DNA of 64,000 nt from Betaproteobacteria bacterium. GTDB taxonomy: Bacteria; Pseudomonadota; Gammaproteobacteria; Burkholderiales; Ga0077523. Location: positions 1-64,000 of the forward strand of contig WGLR01000036.1 in NCBI GenBank assembly GCA_016125475.1, in the 5' to 3' direction. A program made the translations under genes and the position numbers. Shown here piece after piece: positions 42,601 to 51,000 of the stretch (position 1 is its first letter; the number at the start of each line of letters is the position of its first letter). Under the pieces are notes generated by a model, which worked only from the letters and a program-made list of their open reading frames with translations, searched no databases and had not been told where the DNA came from.

Positions 42601-45600
42601 GGTGCGCGGCTCATCCTCGTGGGCAGGCGGGCGGCCGCCGACGAGCACGCGGGCGGCCGGCGTGGCGGGCCGCTCGCGCGGCTGGCCGAGCAGGGGGCCG
42701 ACGTGCGGTACGTCCGCGCCGACGTGACCGACGCACCGGCGCTGGGCGAAGCGGTGTCGGCGGCGCTCGAGGGTTCGACGGCCGGCCTCGACGGGATCTT
42801 CCACCTCGCCGGCAGCTATCACGAGCGTTCCCTGCAGGACGAGACGGCCGACAGCCTTGCCGAGGTCATGGCGGCGAAGACGTTCGGCATCGACGCCGTG
42901 CTTGCCCTGCGCGACCGCCTCGCGCCGGATGCCTTCGTGTGTGCGTTCTCGTCGCAGATCGGCGTGTTCGGTGCGCCGCTCGCGGGTGCCTACGCGGCCG
43001 CCAACCGCTGTCTCGATGCCGCAATCGCGCGGAGCCGCAGCCGCGGGCGTCCGGACTACTCGGCTGCGTGGACGGCCTGGCGCGCGACCGGCATGAGTGC
43101 CGGGCAGGAGACGCACAACGCGATGCGCGCGATGGGCATCCTGGACCTCGCGGTCCCGCACGCGCTGGCGGCGCTGCGCATCGCGCTCCGTGCCGGCCCC
43201 GGTGCGTTCGTGATCGGTCTCGATCCGGGCAAGCCGTTCGTGCAGCGGCACGGCATCGCTCCGCTCGTCGACGGCGGCGTGACCGTGCACTACCAGGCGA
43301 AGCGCACGCTTCCGGACGGCACGACGTTCGATGCGGACACCGACGCGTTCGGGCGCCCGCTCGCGATCCGGTGGCGGCGCATCGAGCGCATGCCGCTGGA
43401 TCATTTCGGACACGTGGACCGCCAGGCGCTCGCGCGCGGTGCGCACTCCGCGGCCGGCGGGCACGGCACGGCTCCGCGCAATCCCGTCGAACGGCGGCTC
43501 GCCGAGATCTGGGCCCGCGTGCTCAACCTCGACGAGGTCGACGTCAAGGCGAACTTCTTCGACCTCGGCGGCCAGTCGCTGCTTGCGACACGCCTGCTCG
43601 CAGGCATCAGCGAGACGTTCGGTCTCAACTGGACGCTGCGCGAGGTCTTCACGAACCCGACCGTCGAGGAGCAGGCGCGCGCGATCACGTCCGGTCCGCG
43701 CGATGGTGCGGGCGACGAGATCCCGCGTGCCGATCGTTCCCGGGTCCTGCCGCTGTCGTTCGCGCAGGAGCGGCTCTGGTTCCTGGACCGGCTCGAGCCG
43801 GGCAATCCGATGTACTACGTGCCCGCGACGCTGCGCTTCACGGGCGCGCTCGACGTTCCCGCGCTGAAGCAGGCACTCGCGTGGGTCGTCGCGCGGCACG
43901 AGACGCTGCGCACGGTCTTCCCGGCCGACGGGGGCGCACCCGCGCAGAAGATCCTCGAGCCCTTCGTGCCCGAGCTTCCCCACGACACGCGCGACATGCC
44001 CGCGGCCGCGGTCTTCGAGGATGCCGTGATCGCGCTGAGCGCCCAGGAGGCGCATCACCCCTTCGACCTGGAGCGAGGGCCGCTCATTCGCGCGCGCCTC
44101 GTGAGTTTCGGGGCGGAGCACCACGTGCTGCTGCTCACGATTCATCACATCATCACCGATGGCTGGTCGATGAAGCTCCTGTTCGGCGAGATCCCCGAGT
44201 TCTACGAACTCGCGCGCGCGGGCGGGCGCCCGCCCCGCACGCCGGAGATCCAGTACGCGGACTACGCGGTCTGGCAGAAGGCGTGGTGGGAGTCGCCGGC
44301 GCGCGAGCGTCAGCTCGCGTACTGGCGCGAACGTCTCGCGGGCGTCGGCTCCGGCGTGGAGATTCCGACCGACCGGCCGCGCCCGCCCGTGCAGAGCTTC
44401 CGCGGCGCGCGTCACGTGACCATCGTGCCGCCCGCGAGCGCGAACCGCATGGAGGTGCTCGCGCAGCAGCACGGCGTCACGCCTTTCATCGTCGCCGTCG
44501 CGACCTTCGCGGTCCTGATCCAGCGGCTGACCGACCAGGACGACATCGTGATCGGAACGGTCGCGGCGAACCGGCAGCACGCCCAGGTCGAGGACATGTT
44601 CGGGCTGCTCATCAACCTGCTCGTGCTCCGCACGGGCCTCGAGGGCAATCCGTCGTTCCTGGAGGTGCTCGAGCGTGTGCGCGTGGCCGTGATCGGCGCC
44701 TACGAGCACCAGGAACTCCCGTTCGAGCGCCTCGCCGAGGAACTGCAGGTCGGGCGCGATCTCGCGCGTGCACCGCTGTTCCAGATCGCGTTCGATTTCC
44801 GGGATCCCGGGATCACCGTCGCCCCGCGGCCCGACGTCCAGGTCGGCGTGATGGAGCCCGACCTCGGCATCGCGAAGTACGACCTGCACCTCACGCTGCA
44901 CTACCGTGCCGACGGGCTCGCCACGATCTGGGAGTACGCGACGGCTCTGTTCGATCCCGACACGGTGCGGCGCATCGCGAGCCAGTACTCGCGACTGCTG
45001 GAGGCCGCGATCGAGAATCCGCGCAGCCGCATCCGGGAACTCCGGCTCACCGACCGCGACGAGGCCGCGGAGATCCTCTCGCGCTGGTGCGGCACCGGCG
45101 AGCGCGTGCCGGGCACGGAAGCCTGCGTCCACGGGATGTTCCGCGACGTCGTGCGTCGCTCTCCTGACGCGCCTGCGGTGGAGGATGTCGACGGCGCGCT
45201 CACTTACGCCGAACTCGACGCCGCGTCCGACCGTTTCGCGGGCCGGCTGCGCGCGGCCGGCGCGGGGCGCGGGCACATCGTCGCGCTCTGCGTCCCGCGC
45301 GGTCGCGGCATGATCGTCGCGCTGCTCGGCATCCTGAAGGCCGGCGCCGCCTATCTGCCTCTCGACCCGGCGTATCCGAAGGACCGACTCGCCTACATGC
45401 TCTCGGACTCGGGCGCGCAGCTGCTCGTCGCCGCGCGGCGCGTCGAGGCGTCGCTGCCCGACGGGACGCCGGCCGTCGTCTGGATGGACGAGACCGACGC
45501 GGTCACGGAGGATGCCTCCGGTGCATCGCAGCAGGACCCGGTCGGTCCGCGCGACCTCGCGTACGTGATCTACACGTCGGGTTCCACGGGACGCCCCAAG

Positions 45601-48027
45601 GGCGTGATGATCGAGCACCACAGCGCGTGCAACCTCGGTCTCGCGTTCGGCGAGGGCCTCAACATCTTCCCGGGCAAGCGCGTGATCCAGTTCGCGGCGT
45701 TCGGGTTCGACGCGTCGGTCGAGGAGATCCTGACCGCGCTGCTGCGCGGCGCCACGCTGTGCCTGCCGTCGTCGGAACAGGTCATGCCGGGCGCACCGCT
45801 GCTCGCCTATCTGCGCGATCGCCGCATCACGACGGCCACGCTGCCGCCTCCCGTGCTGCGTGCGCTGCCGGACGCCGACCTGCCCGACCTCGACACGCTC
45901 GTGAGCGCGGGCGAGGCGTGCGACGCCGAACTCGTGCGCCGCTGGGCGCCGGGTCGCTGCTTCATCAATGCCTACGGGCCGACCGAGGCGACGGTCTGCG
46001 CCACGCTCGGCGTCTGCGATCCCGCCGCGGAATCCGCACCCTCGATCGGTTTCCCGATGGACGGCACGCGCGTCTACCTGCTCGACGACGCGCTGCAGCC
46101 GGTACCGGCCGGCGTGCTCGGCGAGATCTGGGTCGGCGGGGTTGGCGTCGCGCGCGGCTATCTCGGACGCGACGACCTCACGCACGAGCGTTTTGCGCAG
46201 GATCCCTACGCCGACGCGCCCGGGGCGCGCATGTACCGCACGGGCGACGTCGCGCGCTACCGTCGCGACGGCAGCATCGAGTACGTCGGGCGCCGCGACG
46301 AGCAGCTGAAGCTCCGCGGGTTCCGTATCGAACTGGGCGAGATCGAATCCGCGCTGCGCGCGCATCCGCTCGTGACCGATGCCGCGGTCGTCGCGCTCGA
46401 GGCACCGGACGGCGAGCGCCGTCTCGCGGCGTACGTGGTTCCGGCGCGCGTCGAGGACAGCCTCGGTGCCGACGACGGATCGGGCACGCCGGAGCTCTGG
46501 CCCTGGGTCGATGCGACCGACGACGACGTCGCCGCATTCGTGCAGGAGCACGAGCCGGTCCGTCTCGCGGCCTTCCGTGCCGCGCTGCGGGGCCGCGTCG
46601 CGGACAAGGTCGTGCTGGATCTCGGCGCGGGACGCGATCTCCTGCTCGCGCGCACCTGCGTCGAGGAAGGCGCGCGGAAGGTGTTGCTGGTCGAGCCGGA
46701 CGCGGAGGCCGCCGAAGCACTGCGCGCGGGTGCCGGGCGTCTCGGTCTCTCCGCGCGTGTCGAGATCGTGCGTGCCGAACCTGCCGACCTGACCCTGTCC
46801 GAAGTGGCGGACGTGGTGGTCTCGGAGGGGCGCGTGTTCACGGACGACGTGGCGGCCCTGTTTGAGGGCATCGACGAGCGCAGGGTCTGCGCCTCCGATG
46901 TCCTGAGGGTGCCGTCCCGTGCGAGCCTGAAGGTCGCAGCGGTCGCGCTGCCGGACTCGGTCGCCGCCGCACCGGCACTCACTGCGGCGGGGGCACGCAT
47001 CGCGGAGCGGATCTTCGAACGGAACGGACGTCGTGCCGACCTGCGGCTCGGCGTGCGGCGCGTGCGTGACGAGCACGTCCTGTCCGCGCCCGCAGAGATC
47101 GGTGCGGAAGGGGGTGAACCCGCGGACATCCGGCTCCCGGTCACACGGGAGGGCGTCGTCTCGGGCCTCCTGCTCTGGCTCGACCTCGAGACGGCGCCCG
47201 GACACGTCGTCGACGGCCGGAGCGGACCGGGCGGTCTGCTGCCCCTGTTGCTGCCGGTGTTCGACACGCCCGTGCCGGTGCGCCCGGAAGACGTCATCGA
47301 GGTCGCCGTCGTCCGTACCGGCCAGGGCGATCTCAGGCAGCAGGACATCCACGTGCGGGGCGTGGTACGCCGTGGCGGCACCATTCTCGCCACGTTCGAC
47401 CACGTGTCCCGTGCCGACGCCGACGCCGTGGGGGCCACGGCGCTTCACGGGCGGCTGTTCGGCGCGGACGGCATCCCGGTGCGCGAGGGCGGCGAGGATC
47501 TCTCGGAGGCGGGCGTGCGCCGGTTCCTGTCGCGGACGCTGCCGGAGTGGATGCTGCCGGCGGACGTCGTGCTGATGGCCGCGCTCCCGCTCACCGCGAA
47601 CAACAAGACGGACCGCAAGGCACTTCCGCCGCCGCGGCGCCGCTCGGGTGCCGCGACGGCCGGCGGAGCCGCGGCTCCGCAGGGCAGCACGGAACGAGAG
47701 ATCGCCGCCGTCTGGCAGGAGGTCCTCGGCGTCGAGCGCGTCGCACGTACCGAGAACTTCTTCGACCTGGGCGGACACTCGCTCTCGATGAGCCGCGCGC
47801 ACGAGATGATCCGCGCGCGACTGAAGCGCGAGGACATCACGCTCGTGGACATGTTCAAGTACCCCACCGTCGCGGGCATCGCGGCGTTTCTGGACGGCGG
47901 CGGCGCGCAGGGCGACGCCGGCACCTCCCGCGAAGCCGCGCGGGAGCGTCTCGGTCAGGGGCGCGACCGCCTGCAGCAGATGGCGGCGCGTCGGGCACCG
48001 CGACGGAAGGCGACGGAGCAGGGATGA
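39664..48027 (+). CDS. NRPS megaenzyme: AL-KR-T-C-A(MT)-T
   Basis: This protein has 2,787 residues. Residues 1-190 look like an A-domain C-terminal subdomain without its catalytic Lys (IPLGDDGACDTAGL). An acyl-AMP ligase domain follows (about 195-700; LTSGSTGGPKGVMLTHRN), then a ketoreductase (about 950-1190; ITGASGGVG, FSSQIG, GAYAAAN) and a carrier (FFDLGGQSLL, about 1297). Next is a condensation domain (about 1360-1810; HHIITDGWS). The A domain (about 1825-2660; YTSGSTGRPKG) is interrupted between motifs A8 and A9 by a PRMT-like methyltransferase (about 2270-2605; VVLDLGAGRDLL), and its A9/A10 motifs are LPEWMLP and NNKTDRKAL. A final carrier has LGGHSLS (about 2700). The AL-KR-T part should load a carboxylic or alpha-keto acid and reduce it. 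Its stop overlaps the next start (ATGA). Confidence 0.9.
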   Translation: MTSKTDIELLERALLSAEPVADCRVIAHSPSNGATGWLAYLVLLRPWTDEEARAHLRHLGQDDARIGHFVPVSAIPLGDDGACDTAGLDDARVVDEAVLSRIEARALGLPGVELAAAVRANADDAPLPVHVSDMLPDWGVQHAPDEGGDTARPVDEQARTRSTTPAESHGGELDFGDVPVEVLDRMLDRAADVTPAARLVFVNGAGRRRESTYAGIRDRARRICAGLRADGLQPGARVLLQLREEFDFVCAFWACQLGGFIPVPVSIAPSYTEENAALTRLRSAWTLLERPPILTTDGMQAEMRRGCEILGIEDARVLTVEALGAHGDGAGEAAHEAALDDVALILLTSGSTGGPKGVMLTHRNILSLSAGLRQANGFRSDETTLNWVPLDHVGGIVMFHLHDTFDHRPQVLVSAEYILADPLRWLDLADEFRAIATWAPNFAYALVNDHADEIAARNWDLSKLRYMLNGGEAVVARTARTFLRLLAPHGLPSTAIRPAWGMSETSSGVAISHRFHPDSARDDDAFVSVGAPLPGVAFRIVDADDRVVSEGEAGRLQVGGATITRGYFGNPEATAEAITADGWLDTGDLGFLDDGQLTITGRAKNVIIINGVNYNSHEIETAVDETPGTLTSFSAVCGVRPPGENTETLAVFFCPERHDHDSLRDTLRAVRESVLRSANIAPAYLVALDPARIPKTSIGKIQRAQLQAEFAAGRFQREIRLAEVLLGGANVLPRCMFRPVWRRCALPPVAWSRPAGATFAVAGDAALLAAVTRMARDEGTDCLDWEAVSPVSRDAALERLREIVSRSGSVGRVLWLVAGAGSDAGVGDRARAACSDMLALYQAICAINPSRRPMQWLVATRYSEPVRDADDIDAGHAALGALVRTVCQESPWLDCRLVDLGDADATQAARVLGAESAAHPRDTEVAYRGGDRFVSGLAPVPMDPATLTTDVPRRNGTYLITGASGGVGAVLAEHLATAFGARLILVGRRAAADEHAGGRRGGPLARLAEQGADVRYVRADVTDAPALGEAVSAALEGSTAGLDGIFHLAGSYHERSLQDETADSLAEVMAAKTFGIDAVLALRDRLAPDAFVCAFSSQIGVFGAPLAGAYAAANRCLDAAIARSRSRGRPDYSAAWTAWRATGMSAGQETHNAMRAMGILDLAVPHALAALRIALRAGPGAFVIGLDPGKPFVQRHGIAPLVDGGVTVHYQAKRTLPDGTTFDADTDAFGRPLAIRWRRIERMPLDHFGHVDRQALARGAHSAAGGHGTAPRNPVERRLAEIWARVLNLDEVDVKANFFDLGGQSLLATRLLAGISETFGLNWTLREVFTNPTVEEQARAITSGPRDGAGDEIPRADRSRVLPLSFAQERLWFLDRLEPGNPMYYVPATLRFTGALDVPALKQALAWVVARHETLRTVFPADGGAPAQKILEPFVPELPHDTRDMPAAAVFEDAVIALSAQEAHHPFDLERGPLIRARLVSFGAEHHVLLLTIHHIITDGWSMKLLFGEIPEFYELARAGGRPPRTPEIQYADYAVWQKAWWESPARERQLAYWRERLAGVGSGVEIPTDRPRPPVQSFRGARHVTIVPPASANRMEVLAQQHGVTPFIVAVATFAVLIQRLTDQDDIVIGTVAANRQHAQVEDMFGLLINLLVLRTGLEGNPSFLEVLERVRVAVIGAYEHQELPFERLAEELQVGRDLARAPLFQIAFDFRDPGITVAPRPDVQVGVMEPDLGIAKYDLHLTLHYRADGLATIWEYATALFDPDTVRRIASQYSRLLEAAIENPRSRIRELRLTDRDEAAEILSRWCGTGERVPGTEACVHGMFRDVVRRSPDAPAVEDVDGALTYAELDAASDRFAGRLRAAGAGRGHIVALCVPRGRGMIVALLGILKAGAAYLPLDPAYPKDRLAYMLSDSGAQLLVAARRVEASLPDGTPAVVWMDETDAVTEDASGASQQDPVGPRDLAYVIYTSGSTGRPKGVMIEHHSACNLGLAFGEGLNIFPGKRVIQFAAFGFDASVEEILTALLRGATLCLPSSEQVMPGAPLLAYLRDRRITTATLPPPVLRALPDADLPDLDTLVSAGEACDAELVRRWAPGRCFINAYGPTEATVCATLGVCDPAAESAPSIGFPMDGTRVYLLDDALQPVPAGVLGEIWVGGVGVARGYLGRDDLTHERFAQDPYADAPGARMYRTGDVARYRRDGSIEYVGRRDEQLKLRGFRIELGEIESALRAHPLVTDAAVVALEAPDGERRLAAYVVPARVEDSLGADDGSGTPELWPWVDATDDDVAAFVQEHEPVRLAAFRAALRGRVADKVVLDLGAGRDLLLARTCVEEGARKVLLVEPDAEAAEALRAGAGRLGLSARVEIVRAEPADLTLSEVADVVVSEGRVFTDDVAALFEGIDERRVCASDVLRVPSRASLKVAAVALPDSVAAAPALTAAGARIAERIFERNGRRADLRLGVRRVRDEHVLSAPAEIGAEGGEPADIRLPVTREGVVSGLLLWLDLETAPGHVVDGRSGPGGLLPLLLPVFDTPVPVRPEDVIEVAVVRTGQGDLRQQDIHVRGVVRRGGTILATFDHVSRADADAVGATALHGRLFGADGIPVREGGEDLSEAGVRRFLSRTLPEWMLPADVVLMAALPLTANNKTDRKALPPPRRRSGAATAGGAAAPQGSTEREIAAVWQEVLGVERVARTENFFDLGGHSLSMSRAHEMIRARLKREDITLVDMFKYPTVAGIAAFLDGGGAQGDAGTSREAARERLGQGRDRLQQMAARRAPRRKATEQG

Positions 48028-51000
48028 CCGATCCGAACCGTGTTCCCACCGGCCTCGAGATCGCCGTGGTCGGACTGGCGGTACGCATGCCCGGCGCAGC
48101 CGACGCAGACAGCTTCTGGGCCGGTCTCGCGAGCGGCACGGAATCGATACGCTTCCACACCCGTGACGAACTGCGCGCATTCGGGGTCGATCCCGCGCTC
48201 TGCGAGGATCCCGCCCTCGTGCCCGCGCACGGCACGCTCGACGGGCACGACCTGTTCGATGCCGGCCTGTTCGGCATCACGCCCCGCGAGGCAGAGGTCA
48301 TGGATCCGCAGCAGCGCCTGTTCCTCGAGGTGGCCTGGGAGGCACTCGAGAATGCCGGCCACGAGCCCGGAGATTTTCCGGGGCCGATCTCCGTCGTCGC
48401 GGGAACCAGCGCGAACGACTACCTCGACGCGCACGTGCGCCGCAGCGCGGCCGGCCGGCGCGTGACGGGATTCCAGGCGAACATCGGCAACGGCCCGGAC
48501 TTCACCGCGACGCGCCTCAGCTACAAGCTCGACCTGCGCGGGCCGAGCCTTACCGTGCAGACGGCCTGCTCGACGTCCCTCGTCGCGATCCACCTCGCGT
48601 GCCAGCAGCTGCTGAGCGGTGCATGCGACATGGCGCTCGCGGGCGGTGCGTCGGTGTCGCTGCCCTCGAAGCGCGGCTACCGCTACGAGGAGGGGATGAT
48701 CTTCTCGCCCGACGGGCACTGCCGGGCATTCGACGCGCGCGGCGCGGGCACGCTTAAGGGCGACGGCGTGGGCGTGGTGGTGCTGCGTCGTCTCGAGGAC
48801 GCGCTGCGGGATCGCGACCACATCCACGCGGTGGTGCTCGGGACCGCGATCAACAACGACGGCGGGCGCAAGGTCGGCTACACCGCGCCGAGCGTGGCGG
48901 GGCAGGCGGAGGTCATTCGCGCCGCGCAGCTCATGGCCGACGTGGATCCGGCTTCCATCGGCTATTTCGAGGCGCACGGCACCGCGACGCCCATGGGGGA
49001 TCCGATCGAGATCGCGGCGCTGTCGCAGGCCTGCGCGGAGGACACCGACCGGCGCCAGTTCGCCGCGATCGGTTCGGTCAAGACGAACATCGGCCATCTC
49101 GACGCCGCGGCGGGCGTCGCGGGATTCACGAAGGCCGTTCTCGCGCTGGCGCACGGCGCGCTGCCGCCGAGCCTGCACTTCGAAACGCCCAATGCGGCCA
49201 TCGACTTCGCCGCGAGCCCCGTCTACGTGAACCGGGAACTGAAGCCGTGGCGCCGAAACGCGGACGCGCCCCGTCGCGCGGCGGTGAGCTCGTTCGGCAT
49301 CGGCGGCACGAACGCGCACGCGATCCTCGAGGAAGCCCCCGCGCCCGCGCCGCGTGTCGCGCGCCAGGGCGGACGGCCGCGCCTGCTCTCGCTGTCCGCG
49401 CGGTCGGACGGGGCGCTCGAGCGCGCACGGGATCGCCTGCGCGCCCACCTGGATGCCAACCCCGGCATCGACGTGGGGGACGCCGCGTTCACGCTGCAGT
49501 GCGGGCGCCGCACCTTCGCGCATCGCGGCATCGTGGCGTGCGCGGACCCCGGCGATGCCGTGACCGCGCTCGGCAACGACGGCCGATGGGTGACGGGTGT
49601 TGCGCCCGACACGGCGCGTGACATCGTCTTCCTGTTCACCGGCCAGGGGGCCCAGTACGTCGGCATGGGTCGCGGTCTGTACGAAGCCGAGCCGGTTTTC
49701 CGGAGCGCCGTGGACGAGTGCGCCGCGCTGTTCGAACCGGAACTCGGCTTCGACCTGCGCGACGTGCTGCACGCACGCGAGGACGATGCCACCGCCGCAG
49801 CGCGTCTCGTCGACACCGCGATCGCGCAGCCCGCCATCTTCACGATCGAGATCGCGCTCGCGCGCCTGTGGGCGCATCTCGGCGTGACGCCCGTCGCCGT
49901 GATCGGTCACAGCATCGGCGAGTTCGCGGCAGCCGTCGTGGCCGGCGTTTTCTCCCTCCCCGATGCCGTGGCGCTCGTCGCACTGCGCGGACGCCTCATG
50001 GGCGCGCTGCCACAGGGCGACATGGCCGCGGTCGCGCTCCCGCCCGCGGAAGTCGAACCGCTGCTCGGGCCGGGCGTGTCCGTCGCGGCGGTGAACGCAC
50101 CGACGCAGTCCGTCCTCGCGGGGGCACCGGCCGCGCTCGCCGCGACGCTCGAGCGCGTGCGCGAGCGCACGGGTGTCGAGGGTCGCGTGCTCGAGACCTC
50201 GCACGCATTCCACTCGCCGATGATGGATCCGGCGGTCCGGCCGTTCGTGGCGGCAGTCGCCGCGCGCACTCGAAGCCGGGCCACAGTGCCGATGATCTCC
50301 ACGGTGCTGGGGCGCGTGGCACGCGAGGACGAACTCGTGGATCCCGCCTACTGGGGGCGCAACCTTCGAGACCCGGTGCGGTTCGCCGATGCGATGGCTT
50401 CCGCTGCCGCGGCCTTCGAGGCCGTGTACCTCGAGACGGGGCCGGGCAACACGCTCGCGACGCTGGCGCGACGTCAGGGCGGCACGTCTGCCGTGACCGT
50501 GCCCAGCCTCCCTGCCGCCAGGGAACGCGGGCGTGACGCGTCCGTGTTCCTGGTCGAGGCGCTGGGCCGGCTCTGGGTGTCGGGTGCTCGGGTGTCGCTC
50601 GCGTCGCTGCACGAGGGGGACGAGCGTCGCGTGCCGCTGCCGACGTATCCGTTCGAGCACCGCCGCTTCTGGCTGGAGCCCGAACCGGTGGAGGCCGGGA
50701 CCCGCGCGGGACGACTGCCGTTCGCGCAGTGGTTCCACGTCCCGGGCTGGCGCAGTCTTCCGCCCCTTCCGGCCTCCGCGCGAGGCGGGAGCGGCGAGGT
50801 CTGGCTCGTGCTCGATCCCGGCGAGCCCTGGTTGGCTGCGCTCGTCGAACGGGGCCGGGCCCTCGGGCACCGGGTCGTCGTGGCGCGCGCGGCGGACGCA
50901 CCACGCCGCATATCGGACGACGTGTTCGACCTGCGTGCCGGTGTCGGCGAGGATCTCGTCTCGCTCCTGCAGGATCTGGTCGCGGCGGGCGCCTGCCCGG

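Noticed and set aside
39595-48180. Uninterrupted 2,861-codon frame on the minus strand
   Set aside because: It lies opposite the NRPS gene, is rich in Arg and His, and has no domains. Long antisense frames are expected in high-GC coding sequence.
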